A stretch of 64,000 nucleotides of DNA from DASWOJ01 sp964250755 (GTDB taxonomy: Bacteria; Pseudomonadota; Alphaproteobacteria; Acetobacterales; Acetobacteraceae). Shown here in pieces: positions 25,511-34,982 of this stretch. A program made the translations under genes and the position numbers. Position 1 is the stretch's first letter. Each line of letters starts with the position of its first letter. The notes beneath the pieces are model-generated. The model worked only from the letters and a program-made list of their open reading frames with translations, was not told the DNA's origin and searched no databases. The stretch spans positions 1-64,000 of the forward strand of contig CAXUHB010000020.1 in NCBI GenBank assembly GCA_964250755.1, in the 5' to 3' direction.

Positions 25511-26548
25511 ATGATGGGACAAGGCCCGGCCATCGTCGTGATCGGTGCGTCCGCGGGCGGCGTGGCCGCCATACGCACGCTGTCCGCCGCGTTGCCGCCG
25601 CAGTTCGGCGCCGCCGTGTTCGTCGTGCTGCACATCGGCGCGCACCGGAGCGAGCTGCCGTGGCTGCTGAACCAGACAGGGCCGCTGCCGGCGTGCCATC
25701 CCGGGGACGGCGACCCGATCCAGGCCGGGCACATCTACGTGGCGCCGCCCGATCACCATATGCTGGTCGAGCCGGGATGCGTCCGCCTGACCCGGGGGCC
25801 GCGCGAGAACTGGGCGCGCCCCGCCGTGGACCCGCTGTTCCGCAGCGCGGCGCACGCCTATGGCCCCGGCGTGACCGGCATCATCCTGACCGGAGGGCTG
25901 AACGACGGGACGGCCGGCCTGTTCGAGGTCAAGCGGCACGGCGGCACGACGGTCGTGCAGGATCCGGACGAGGCCGCGGACCCGAGCATGCCGCGCAGCG
26001 CCCTGAAGCACGTCGCGGTTGACCATTGCCTGCCGCTGGCCGGCATCGCGGCGCTGCTGTCATCGCTGATCCCAGCGGTGGTCCCGCTGGTCGCCGGCAG
26101 GGGGAGCGCCGGTGCTCCGGCGGACAGCGTGCGTCCGGTGGCGCCGGGAAAGCGGAGGGGGAGGATGACAGCGGAATACAAGCTTGACGATCCCGTCGCG
26201 GTGACCTGCCCAGACTGCGGCGGCGCGCTGCTCCGCACCGAGCTTGGGACGTTGACGCAGTTCCGCTGCCACATCGGCCACGTTTACACCGCGGAGGTGA
26301 TGGTCGCCGCGCAGTTTGCCGCGCTGGAATGGGACCTGGAAGCCGCGATGCGCTCCTTGAGCGAGCGGGGGGAGCTGTGCCGGCAGATGGCGGACAAGGC
26401 GGGAACCGCGGGTGACACCGACATGGCGGCCCAATGGGCGGCGGCGATGCGCGAGGCCAAGGACCGGACGGGCGTGATGCGGGAGCTGCTCGGGCGGGCG
26501 TGGATGCACCCCGGCGACATCGAACCCCTGGCGCCGTCAGGTGGGTGA
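25511..26548 (+). CDS. CheB-type methylesterase with C-terminal zinc ribbon
   Basis: About 345 residues. The CheB catalytic domain starts at residue 8: nucleophile serine in VVIGASAGGVAA, histidine in LHIGAHRSELPWLL, and aspartate in LTGGLNDGTAGLFEVK. There is no receiver domain in front, unlike chemotaxis CheB. After residue 200 a C-terminal domain holds CPDCGG ... FRCHIGHVYTAE, a likely zinc ribbon, plus two amphipathic helices. Such stand-alone CheBs occur with CheB-CheR hybrid kinases, as encoded convergently nearby. The start is uncertain: ATG 25511 or 25463. A role in demethylating chemoreceptors is inference. Confidence 0.85.
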   Translation: MMGQGPAIVVIGASAGGVAAIRTLSAALPPQFGAAVFVVLHIGAHRSELPWLLNQTGPLPACHPGDGDPIQAGHIYVAPPDHHMLVEPGCVRLTRGPRENWARPAVDPLFRSAAHAYGPGVTGIILTGGLNDGTAGLFEVKRHGGTTVVQDPDEAADPSMPRSALKHVAVDHCLPLAGIAALLSSLIPAVVPLVAGRGSAGAPADSVRPVAPGKRRGRMTAEYKLDDPVAVTCPDCGGALLRTELGTLTQFRCHIGHVYTAEVMVAAQFAALEWDLEAAMRSLSERGELCRQMADKAGTAGDTDMAAQWAAAMREAKDRTGVMRELLGRAWMHPGDIEPLAPSGG

Positions 26549-26550
26549 CG

Positions 26551-26640
26551 TTGGATGTGTGATGTTGGGGGCGTGTGACGTTAGAGGCGTGTGGCGTGAG
26601 GCGGATTGACACCACCGGGTGGGTGACACCACCGGGCGGG
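26551..26640. repeat. degenerate tandem repeats between cheB and receiver genes
   Basis: Two 17-bp units TGACACCACCGGG(T/C)GGG at 26607-26623 and 26624-26640 differ by one base. Just before them are three looser units beginning GTGTG(A/G)(T/C)GT (about 26555-26600). They lie between convergent genes and code for nothing visible. Confidence 0.6.
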
Positions 26641-26692
26641 TGGACCAGGCAGCGCCAGGTTAGCGGCGCTAGATAAGGCGGCGTCAGGCGGG

Positions 26693-27091
26693 TTATGCCA
26701 GCGCAGGCCTGGCGTCCTCCGGCATGCCGCACAGCAGCCGCATCTGCGCTTCCAGGTCGCCGCGCGTGAACGGCTTGGTCAGGCGGGGCTGTTGGCGGTA
26801 GGCGGCCGGCAGCGCCCAGTCGCCGTAGCCGCTTGCCAGCGCGAACGGGACGCCGCGGCTCCGCAACCTGTCGGCGACGGGATAGACGTGGCCGCCCCGG
26901 ATGTTCACGTCCAGGATCGCCGCGTCCAGCGCCTCGGCGCCTGCCAGGTGCAGGGCGGCCGCCAGCTTGCCGACCGGCCCCACCACGGTGCAGCCCAACT
27001 CCTGCAGCACCTCCTCGATCAGCACGGCGATCAGCATGTCGTCCTCGACCACCAGGACGCGGCGGCCCGCCAGGCTGATGGGTGCTGTCAT
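26693..27091 (-). CDS. single-domain response regulator (receiver)
   Basis: 132-residue CheY-like receiver. Acid pair in VLVVEDDMLIAVLIEEVLQ, phosphoacceptor aspartate in AAILDVNIRGGHVYPVAD, and lysine in RLTKPFTRGDLEA. It matches the receivers paired with HWE/HisKA_2 kinases in alphaproteobacteria. Its ATG overlaps the stop of the upstream kinase by 4 bases (ATGA), so it should receive phosphate from that kinase. No output domain; it probably acts by protein-protein contact. Confidence 0.9.
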   Translation of the reverse strand: MTAPISLAGRRVLVVEDDMLIAVLIEEVLQELGCTVVGPVGKLAAALHLAGAEALDAAILDVNIRGGHVYPVADRLRSRGVPFALASGYGDWALPAAYRQQPRLTKPFTRGDLEAQMRLLCGMPEDARPALA

Positions 27092-28945
27092 GGAGCCTCC
27101 CCGACGCTGGCTGCAAGCTGCACACGGCCGACCTCGCCGGTCAACGGGATAACGACGGTGCAGCGCAGGCCGCTGGGCAGGAAGTCCCGCGTCACCTCGG
27201 CATCAAACTCATGCGCCAGGCTGCGCTCGATCAAGGTGGTGCCGAACCCGCGGCGCGTGGGCGGCAGCACCGCCGGGCCGCCGGTCTCCGTCCAGGCGAG
27301 CGTCAGCGTCTGGACACCCTCCTGAACGCCTTCGCCCTCCTGGATGCTTCCTTTGCCGCCCGCGTCGTCCGCGATGTCCCACCTGACCGCGAGCCGTCCG
27401 GTGTCGGCCGAAAGCGCGCCGTACTTGGCGGCGTTGCTGGCGAGCTCGTGCAGGGCCATCGCCACGGCCAGCCCGGCCTTGGGCGTGAGCGCCACGTCCT
27501 GGCCCGTGACGGAGACGTTGCCGGCGCTGCGGTCATAGGGCGCCAGCTCGGTCTGCAGGATCGCGCGCAACGACACCTCGCCCACCCCGGACTGCGTCAG
27601 CAGGCTGTGCGCCTTGGCGATGGCCTGGACCCGCCCGCCGACCTCGTCGGCGAACGCCTCCGGCGTCGCGGTGGTCTTCAAGGTCTGGGAGATCACGGCG
27701 GACACGATGGCCAGGATGTTCTTCACCCGGTGGTCGAGTTCGCCGAGCAGCAGGGCCGCCTTCTCCTCGGCCGCCTTGCGGGCGCCGATGTCCGTCGCCA
27801 CGACCGACACGCCAACGAGGCGCCCGTCGCCTTCCCGGACCGGCGAGACCGTCACGGCGACCTCGATCGGCTGGCCCGTCGCGCTGGTGCCCGCGCACTC
27901 GAACGATGGAAGGTGGCTTCCGGCCCGCAGCATCGCCAGCATCGCCGGCCAGTCCCAGGGCAGGGCGTCCCGCAGCAGCGCCGGCATGGGCTGGCCGATC
28001 GCGGCGCTGGCGGGAGCGCCGAGCAGGCGCTCCGCACCCTCGTTCCAACTCGTGACCAAGCCGTCGAGGTCGTGGCCGATGATCGCGTCCTGCGAGGACT
28101 CGACGATCGCGGCCAGCTTCGAGCGGGCCTGCTCGTGGGTCTTGCGCTCGGAGATGTCCACGAACGTCACGACGGCACCGTCAATGACGTTGTTCAGGTC
28201 CCGGTAGGGGCGGACCTGCATCAGGTAGCTCGCGCCGCCCTCGGCGACGGCCACCTCGCGCTCCGTGGGGACCAGGGTGCGCAGCACCCGCTGCACGTCC
28301 TGCTCCAGCCCGTCCCGCGTCAGGCGGGTCACGATGTCGCTGATTGGCCGGCCCTCGTCGCCCTCGCGCACGTTGAAAATGTCGAGCAGCCGCGGCGTGA
28401 AGCGCCGGATGCGCAGCTCGCGGTCCAGGAACAGGGTCGCGATGGAGGTGCTGTCGAACAGGTTCACGAGGTCGCTGTTGGACCGCACCAGGCTGTCGTT
28501 GCGGTTGTTCAACTCGGCGTTGATCGTCTGCAGCTCCTCGTTGAGGGACTGCAGCTCCTCCTTGGACGTCTCCAGCTCCTCGTTCGCCGACTGCAGCTCC
28601 TCGTTGACCGACAGGTACTCTTCGTTGGAGGACTGCAGCTCCTCGTTGGCCGCCTCCAATTCTTCCGACACGTCGCGGAGGCGCTCCTTGGTGCCCACGA
28701 GGTCCTGCCGCCCCTGGGCGGCTGCATCGCCGGCCTCCCGCTGTCCCAGGGAAGCCGCAGTCCCCGGCGCAGGAGCGGACGGCCTGGCTTCCTGGAACGC
28801 CACGAGGAGCAGGCCGCCCTCCCCGGCGGCGGATAGCGGCTCGACGATCAGGTTAAGAGTCTCGTAGCCGCCGCCTGCCTCGATGCGGAGCGCCTCATGG
28901 ATGACGCGCTCGCCCGTGGCGGCCGCTTCCTTGAGCGCGGCGCGC
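27088..28945 (-). pseudogene. C-terminal half of frameshifted CheB-CheR-PAS-HWE kinase
   Basis: About 620 codons continuing the gene at 28895-30640 in another frame. It begins at RAALKEAAATGERVIHEAL, then a long heptad-rich coiled coil of repeated NEELQS/KEELQS units (28500-28700), one PAS domain (SIATLFLDRELRIRRFTP), a second PAS (AIVESSQDAIIGHDLDGLV) and an HWE/HisKA_2 kinase: ELDHRVKNILAIV with the phospho-His, ALHELASNAAKYGAL and GFGTTLIERSLAHE. The stop overlaps the receiver gene start. It has no start codon of its own at the junction, so it is either a decayed gene or a sequencing error about 28936-28950. Confidence 0.8.
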
Positions 28946-30640
28946 CGGGAACCGCAGGTCGGTGTGCAGCAGAGCGAACAGGTTGAGGCTTGCGACGCCG
29001 GACGCCGGCTCCAGGAACTTTGCGGTCTGCCCGGAGAACCGCAGGATGTCGTGCTGCCGGTCCACGACCAGGAAGGCCGGCGCGTAGCGGGCAATGGCGC
29101 GGGCCGCCCGCCTGTCCGTGTCATCGGCGCCGGGCCGCATGGCCCGCTTGACCGGAAGCGCCTCGTCGGGCGTGCGGGACAGCGGAAGGGCCGGAAAGCT
29201 CGCCGCCACGTCCCTGCGGGCATAGATGCGGTGCCGCTTGTCCAGCGGCGCGAACAGGTGGGCCTGCGACGCGACGCTCTCGGACGGCCCCAGGAACAGG
29301 TGCCGGCCCGGCCGCAGGGCGTAGTGGAAGGTGGTGATGACCCGCTGCTGCAGCTGCGGCTCGAAGTAGATCAGCAGGTTGCGGCAGCACACGAGGTCTA
29401 TGCGCGAGAACGGCGGATCCTTGACCAGGTCATGGGTCGAGAACAGGCACATCTCCCGGATGTCCTTGGCCACGCGGTAGCTGCCGTCCTCTTTGAGGAA
29501 ATTGCGCTCCAGCCGCTCGTCCGACATGTCCGAGGCAACGGCACCAGGGTAAAGCCCGGCCCGCGCGACGGCGATGGCGCGGTCGTCCACGTCGGTCGCG
29601 AAGACCTGCACCAGGCGCCGGCTTTCGAACCGCAGCAGGGCCTCTTTGAGCAGGATCGCGACCGAATACGCCTCCTCGCCCGTGGCGCAGCCGGCGACCC
29701 AGACCCGGATGGGGTCGGAGCTGCGCGGGTCAGCCAGCAGTTCCGGGATCACCTTGGCTTCCAGCGCCGCGAACGCATCCGGGTCGCGGAAGAACCGCGT
29801 CACGCTGATGAGCAGCTCGCGGAATAGCAGCTCCGCCTCGTGCGGCAGCACGCGCAGCTGCTGGATGTAGGCGGGCACCTCGTCCAGTTGCAGGACATGC
29901 ATCCGGCGCTGGATGCGGCGCATCAGCGTTCCCGTCTTGTAGTCGCTGAAGTCGCGCCCGAGCCTGCTGTGCAGCACGGCGCAGATCGTGGCCAGGTGGC
30001 TCGGCAGATCCTGGCGCAGGCCGTCCGGCCCCTTGTGGGGATCGGAAATCGCCCGGTGGTGGCGGTAGTCCAGCAGGGCCTGCGGCATGTCGCCAACCGC
30101 GAGGACGTGGTCCACGAAGCCGCCGGACACGGCGCTCTGCGGCATGCCCTGCTTGGCGTGATGGTCGAACTCGGCCTGGCTGAGCGTCAGGCCGCCATGC
30201 TCCTTGATGGCCGCGATCCCAAGCGCGCCGTCGCTGCCGAACCCGGACAGGATGATGGCGACGGCATCCTCGCCCTGGTCGTCTGCGAGCGAGGCCAGGA
30301 AGGTGTTGACCGACGTGCGGCGGGCGGCAGGCGGCGCCGGGCTGGCGATGCGGAGCAGGCCACCGGCGATCGTCAGGATGGCGTCGGGCGGGATGACATA
30401 GACCTGGTCCGGGCCGACCGGCATCCCGTCCGCGGCCACGCGAACCGGCATCCCGGTGAAGCCGGCAATGATCGCGGCTAGGGAGCTTTCGTAGTTGGGG
30501 TCCAGGTGCTGGACGATGACGAAGGCCATGCCGATGCCAGCCGGCATGCGCGAGAAGAACTCCTTCAGGGCGTCTATGCCGCCTGCGGAGGCGCCGATGC
30601 CGACGATCAGACGGGTGCGCTCCGGGGCGCCGTGCGCCAT
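28895..30640 (-). CDS. N-terminal CheB-CheR half of hybrid chemotaxis-type kinase (frameshifted)
   Basis: CheB methylesterase domain first: GIGASAGGIDALKEFF, VIVQHLDPNYESSLA, LSGFGSDGALGIAAIKEHGG. A CheR methyltransferase follows: FRELLISVTRFFRDPDAF, IRVWVAGCATGEEAYSVAILL for SAM binding, and IDLVCCRNLLIYFEPQLQ. The PAS region begins at APAFLVVDRQHDILRFSG. The natural protein should run on to a PAS and HWE kinase, but the frame is lost after LHTDLRFP at about 28945 and stops at 28895. Removing one base from the GC run near 28940 restores LRFPRAALKEAA. The ATG at 30640 follows GAGGGG. Confidence 0.82.
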   Translation of the reverse strand: MAHGAPERTRLIVGIGASAGGIDALKEFFSRMPAGIGMAFVIVQHLDPNYESSLAAIIAGFTGMPVRVAADGMPVGPDQVYVIPPDAILTIAGGLLRIASPAPPAARRTSVNTFLASLADDQGEDAVAIILSGFGSDGALGIAAIKEHGGLTLSQAEFDHHAKQGMPQSAVSGGFVDHVLAVGDMPQALLDYRHHRAISDPHKGPDGLRQDLPSHLATICAVLHSRLGRDFSDYKTGTLMRRIQRRMHVLQLDEVPAYIQQLRVLPHEAELLFRELLISVTRFFRDPDAFAALEAKVIPELLADPRSSDPIRVWVAGCATGEEAYSVAILLKEALLRFESRRLVQVFATDVDDRAIAVARAGLYPGAVASDMSDERLERNFLKEDGSYRVAKDIREMCLFSTHDLVKDPPFSRIDLVCCRNLLIYFEPQLQQRVITTFHYALRPGRHLFLGPSESVASQAHLFAPLDKRHRIYARRDVAASFPALPLSRTPDEALPVKRAMRPGADDTDRRAARAIARYAPAFLVVDRQHDILRFSGQTAKFLEPASGVASLNLFALLHTDLRFPARRAQGSGRHGRARHP

Positions 30641-30886
30641 TGACCCCTCAGCTTCGGCCTGCCCGCCCCCGGCATCGGAAACGTCCGCGTAACACCCCAT
30701 GCCGCTGGCCAGGTCGGGTTCACTGGGCGGGGTGGGATCAACCGTCAAAGCGCACCATGAGCCCCCACGTCGTCCTTGGCACGCAAGTCCATGCGGCGGC
30801 ATATCCCAGCGCCGAGAAGAGATGCCTACCTCCCGACGCCGAATTTGCTCAAGTTAAATAGAAATGGACTGGAGACAGCAACCGTT

Positions 30887-31529
30887 AGATCGACTTTGGC
30901 TGTCAGGCGGCGTGGCAGAGCGCGCAGGTGATGCCGTTTTGGAGGGCTGGCCGGAGTTTCCGCACGTCGGCTGCGCCTCGCGACGTGACGAAGCCCTGTT
31001 CGCGCCAGACTTCGCGCCAGACTTCGCATCGGACGGCAAGGGTGTCGGAGAAGGTTGGGCGCTGCCTGCGACACCAGGCGCTTGCCCTTCGTGCGGGGCC
31101 GCCCGTTCGTGCCGGGCAGGCGTGGCGGCGCTCGATGGTGTCGTCGATCTCCAGCACGGCCGGGCCGGACGGAGCGAAGGCGGCGACCAGCAGGCCGAGC
31201 AGCAGGCGCGATGCGGCCTGCGGGCACCAGGCTGCACGGTTCAGCACGCGGCGATAGTTCACGAACCGCCGCGCGCGCGAGGCCCGTGATGCGCAGGATG
31301 TTCGTCACCGTGCGCTGGCTCGGCGCCAGGATGGCCCAGGTCAGCACACCTCGGCGCGACGCCGACCGCGTTGAGGGAACGAGGGCGCGAAGGTTGGGAT
31401 GACCGAGGCGAAGCGGGATGGCAGGCGGGGCGTGGCGGCCTCATTTTGGCGGGGACACGCCAGCAACGCGCCAAGCCGCTCCGCCATCCAGCCCCCGTCA
31501 GCCCACCCAGGATTGGCCGAAGTCGAGCT
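30887..31529 (-). mobile_element. insertion-sequence remnant with internally deleted DDE transposase
   Basis: Imperfect terminal inverted repeats bound it: AGATCGACTTTGGCT at 30887-30901 and the complement of AGCTCGACTTCGGCC at 31515-31529 (12 of 15 match). On the minus strand, fragments in different frames follow the order of an IS701/IS4-like transposase: FASVIPTFAPSFPQRG, LTWAILAPSQRTVTNILRIT, NYRRVLNRAAWCPQAASRLL, LEIDDTIERR, then directly the C-terminal ALQNGITCALCHAA with its stop next to the left repeat. The catalytic middle is missing and at least two frameshifts are present. Family name tentative; no clear target duplication. Nothing else is seen in 30641-31620. Confidence 0.6.
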
Positions 31530-31621
31530 TCGGTTCCAGGTTGTGTTGGGCGCTTGAGCGATGGGCTTCGGACTCGGGCTGCGGGTGCGGCGCCGGTGCT
31601 TGCCGCCAGTCGATTCGATGG

Positions 31622-31651
31622 TTGACGGCAACGATCCGTCCTGGTTATTCT
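31622..31651 (+). promoter_or_regulatory. candidate sigma-70 promoter of the surface-protein gene
   Basis: TTGACG (31622-31627) and TATTCT (31646-31651) separated by 18 bases, about 45 bases before the ATG at 31695, which has GGGGAAG as ribosome site. Good -35, moderate -10. It fits a highly expressed surface-layer gene; unproven. Confidence 0.4.
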
Positions 31652-31694
31652 GCCAGCGTGACTATCACGAAAAACACAATCCCGGGGAAGTGCC

Positions 31695-34600
31695 ATGGCC
31701 GGCCTTTTGGACAACCTGAACTTCAACCAGCAAGCCGAGCTGATCTACATCGGCTACTTCAACAGGGCCGCCGACCAGGGCGGCTTCACCTTCTGGGCCA
31801 ACCAGAACACCCAGGCCCAGACCGCAGGCCAAAGCGCGTCCGTGGCGGTCAAGAACATCGCCAACTCCTTCACTCCCCAGGCGGAAACGCTGGCGATCTA
31901 CCCCACCCTGACCACCACGACCTTCAACCCGGCTGATCCCGCCACCGTCGCGTCCATCCAAACGCTGGTGCAGGCGATCTACACCAACCTGTTCAAACGG
32001 ACCCCGCCGACGACGGATGGGGGTTTGCAGTACTGGGTCAACCAGATACTCACTGGGGCCGTGGGCATCGGCGAGTCCGTGCTGCTGATCGCCAACGGCG
32101 CCACCGGCGCTGATGCGATCCTGCTGCAGAACAAGATCACGATCGCGCTGGACTTCACCACCCGGACCGGCGCCGCGAACATCGGCGTGACCTCCGCCCC
32201 CGCCTCCCTGCTTGCTGCGGCCAAGAACGTGCTGACCTTTGCCGATGGGATCAGCCTGCTCGACGCCTCCGTGACGGCGGGCCAGGCGGCGACGTCCAAC
32301 TTCATCACGCCGACGCCGACGCCAACTCCCACGCCGACCCCAACGCCGACGCCCACCCCGGCCCCCATCACGCTGACGCTCGGGACCGACACCATCCTCG
32401 GGTCCGGCCTTGGCGGGGACGTGATCAACGCGCCGCTGCTGTTCAACCCCGGCACGGCGACGCAGCTCACCACCTTGCAGGCCGGCGACGCCGTCACGCC
32501 AACCGGGGCGAACAACACCTTCAACCTGATCGTCGGCGCCAACGACAAGACCATCTCGGGCGTCACCGTCTCGGGCGTGCAGACGTTCAACGTCAGCAAC
32601 CTGGGCTTTGCCGGCGTGCAGCCGATCCTGCAGGGGGCAGGGGTCACGGGCCTCGGGGCGATCAACAACCTGAACTCGACCCAGGACGTCGCCATCGGCA
32701 GCGCCGCGTCGCCGCTGGTGGCGGCGCCGGCATCGGTCGGCGTCCAGGGCGCGGCAGCGGACGTGAACAAGACCAACACCACCGTCACGATCGCGACGAC
32801 GGCCCTGGCCGGGACCTCGGATGCGCTGACGGTCAACGCGGTCAATGCAGGCACCCTTGCCACCCCGGCCCGCGTCCTGGTCGGCCCGGCAACCGGCGCC
32901 AACGGCTTCGAGGCCATCACCGTGGCCGCGGCGGCGGGCCCCAGCTTCATTGGCATCGGCAACCCGCTGGTCGGGGCGAACAGCGTCGCCAGCCTAGCCG
33001 TGACCGGCCCGGGCGCAATCTCCATCTTCGGGGACGGCTTGGGGAACGACTTCACGAAGCTGGCGACCATCGACGCCTCCGCCAGCATCGGCGGCGCGAC
33101 GGTGACGGGCGGCGCGACCGCGGGGGCAGGCGCCGGGCTGCTGACGGGCGACACCGCCATCAAGTCGGTCAAGGGCGGAACGGGCGCCGACAGCGTGGAC
33201 GTGTCGTCCCTGACGCTGACGCAGTTCCTCGCCAATGCCGCAACGGTGGACCTGGGCGGCGGGCGGGACACGCTGGTGGTGGACAACACGGTCGCCACCA
33301 CGGCCAACGCGCTGACGGGCGTGGCCGGGGTGGAGACCCTGGGCGACGCCAACGCCGGCGCCACGGCGGCCAGCGTGGACTTCACCAAGCTGCCGTCCAG
33401 CCTGGACACCTTCAAGCTGTTCGGCGACCAGGGCGCAAACGACATCACGCTGGTGAACGGCCCCAGTACCCTGACCTACGACGCCGGCACGTTCGGGAAG
33501 GTCTCCGGCAAGACGAACGTCACAGCAGCGGGCACCGGGACGGCGGACACCCTCAACCTCATCCTGGGCAGCGCGCTGGCAGGGAATACGAAGAACGAGT
33601 TGTTCATCACCACCGGCTACGAAACGATCAAAGTCACGTCCCAGGGTGGTAACAACACCATAAACCAGATCAAGGCCACGGCCAGCGCGGGCGGGGCAAT
33701 GACGGTGAACATCGGCGGCACCACCCCCCTGCTCCTCATCGGCCCGGCCGCGGAGGCAGCGATCGCGCTGTCCGGCAACAACACGCTGGTCAACATCACC
33801 AACACCGCGCTGACCACGCTCACCACGGCGGTCAACCAGGGGTCCACCAACGCGCAGAAGGTTGACGCCTCCACGTCCGGCGGCCTCATCATGGGCGGCG
33901 CCGAGACCGGCAACAACGGCGCGGCGGGCCAGGCCATCATCGGGTCGGCCGTCGCCGGCAAGGGCAACATCCTGATCGGGTCGCCCGGCAACGATGCCAT
34001 CACCAGCGGCACCGCGGGCGACGTGATCGCCACCGATGGCGGCGGGGACACGATCAACCTTGGCGCGGGCCACGTCACCAGCCGGATCGAGCTGTACGGC
34101 ATCAACAACAGCACCACCGTGCAGACGCTGGGGGCCACGCAAGGGGCCGCCGCAAGCTCCGTCGTGAACGCGATAGACCAGGCCGTGGGCGGCTTCTGGG
34201 GCCGCTTGCCGGGGGCCGCGCCCATCGGCATCTTCACGCTGTTTCCAGCCACCGGCGGCGGCACCAGCGCGGACCAGTCCATCATCGGCGGCTTCATCGG
34301 CGGCGCGACCGGCGACAGCATTGACGTGTCCCTCAGTTCCTTCACCGCCGCCGGCGGGACGCACAAGGGGCTTACGGCCGTGGACGGCTCCACCGCCGCC
34401 GGGCTGGGCAACGCGGTGCTGGCAACGGTGTCGGCCGGCGGGACGCTGACCGGGACGACGGGCGACGTGGTGGTCGTCACCGGCTCGACGTTCGGAGGTG
34501 CCAACGAGCTTGCGGCGGCGCTCAAGAGCGGCAGCTTCGGGCTGACCTTCGCCGGTCCCACGACAGTGAACAATGTGTCGCACACGCTGTTCGCCTACAA

Positions 34601-34766
34601 CGATGTCGCCGGCAACGGGCACATTGCCGACGTGGCGGTGCTGCAGTCCAGCATCGCCAACAAGTCCTTCGCGGGACAGCTCAACGTCGCCGCGTCGGAC
34701 ATGGCGCAGTTGACGGGGGTGTCGGTGTCGTCGCTCACGGCCAACAACATACGCTTCGTGGCGTAG
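31695..34766 (+). CDS. RsaA-like S-layer / RTX-type surface protein with DUF4214 domain
   Basis: 1023 residues, no signal peptide. Residues 1-200 hold a DUF4214-like helical domain with two repeats (QQAELIYIGYFNRAADQGGFTFW; LVQAIYTNLFKRTPPTTDGGLQYW). A (Thr-Pro)9 linker spans 205-222, then about 800 residues of Gly/Ala/Thr/Asn-rich beta sequence with RTX-like calcium turns (GGTGADSVDVSS; GSPGNDAITSGTAGD; TDGGGDTINLGAG near 755-800), and a hydrophobic C-terminal block (HTLFAYNDVAGNGHIADVAVL ... LTANNIRFVA) like a type I secretion signal. Length and layout resemble Caulobacter RsaA (1026 residues). Predicted to be exported by a type I system (not in this window) and form or decorate a surface layer. 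Adjacent glycosyltransferases suggest glycosylation or glycan anchoring. Confidence 0.75.
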   Translation: MAGLLDNLNFNQQAELIYIGYFNRAADQGGFTFWANQNTQAQTAGQSASVAVKNIANSFTPQAETLAIYPTLTTTTFNPADPATVASIQTLVQAIYTNLFKRTPPTTDGGLQYWVNQILTGAVGIGESVLLIANGATGADAILLQNKITIALDFTTRTGAANIGVTSAPASLLAAAKNVLTFADGISLLDASVTAGQAATSNFITPTPTPTPTPTPTPTPTPAPITLTLGTDTILGSGLGGDVINAPLLFNPGTATQLTTLQAGDAVTPTGANNTFNLIVGANDKTISGVTVSGVQTFNVSNLGFAGVQPILQGAGVTGLGAINNLNSTQDVAIGSAASPLVAAPASVGVQGAAADVNKTNTTVTIATTALAGTSDALTVNAVNAGTLATPARVLVGPATGANGFEAITVAAAAGPSFIGIGNPLVGANSVASLAVTGPGAISIFGDGLGNDFTKLATIDASASIGGATVTGGATAGAGAGLLTGDTAIKSVKGGTGADSVDVSSLTLTQFLANAATVDLGGGRDTLVVDNTVATTANALTGVAGVETLGDANAGATAASVDFTKLPSSLDTFKLFGDQGANDITLVNGPSTLTYDAGTFGKVSGKTNVTAAGTGTADTLNLILGSALAGNTKNELFITTGYETIKVTSQGGNNTINQIKATASAGGAMTVNIGGTTPLLLIGPAAEAAIALSGNNTLVNITNTALTTLTTAVNQGSTNAQKVDASTSGGLIMGGAETGNNGAAGQAIIGSAVAGKGNILIGSPGNDAITSGTAGDVIATDGGGDTINLGAGHVTSRIELYGINNSTTVQTLGATQGAAASSVVNAIDQAVGGFWGRLPGAAPIGIFTLFPATGGGTSADQSIIGGFIGGATGDSIDVSLSSFTAAGGTHKGLTAVDGSTAAGLGNAVLATVSAGGTLTGTTGDVVVVTGSTFGGANELAAALKSGSFGLTFAGPTTVNNVSHTLFAYNDVAGNGHIADVAVLQSSIANKSFAGQLNVAASDMAQLTGVSVSSLTANNIRFVA
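32307..32366 (+). repeat. Thr-Pro coding microsatellite
   Basis: Nine Thr-Pro dipeptides followed by Ala-Pro, from degenerate ACN-CCN codons, in the surface-protein gene. It forms a rigid linker between the DUF4214-like domain and the beta-rich body, and threonines here would suit O-glycosylation. Confidence 0.9.
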
Positions 34767-34800
34767 CGGGTCCGCCGCGCAGCGGGCCGCCGCTGCGGGG

Positions 34801-34833
34801 GGACACGGGTTTGGCTAGGCCAAGCCCCTGTCC
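34801..34833 (+). terminator. strong stem-loop after the surface-protein gene
   Basis: Stem with 14 of 15 pairs (one C-C mismatch, one G-T) around loop TAG: GGACACGGGTTTGGC / GCCAAGCCCCTGTCC. It lies 35 bases after the stop. A C-run, not a T-run, follows, so it may stabilise the mRNA end rather than terminate. Confidence 0.5.
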
Positions 34834-34982
34834 CCCCTGTGCCGGACAGCCCGGCGCAACGGCGGGCGGAGCCAGCCTGGCCGGATACCGCCGGCCGCGG
34901 CGCGGGATAGACTTAGCGTGGGCCAGTTGACGCGGCCCTCCCGCCTCCGATAACCCCCGGCGCTTTGGCGGAGAGTTGCGGC

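Noticed and set aside
32994..34622. 542-codon minus-strand frame opposite the surface-protein gene
   Set aside because: Composition is that of the complement of a Gly/Ala/Thr-rich gene; no motif, no ribosome site.
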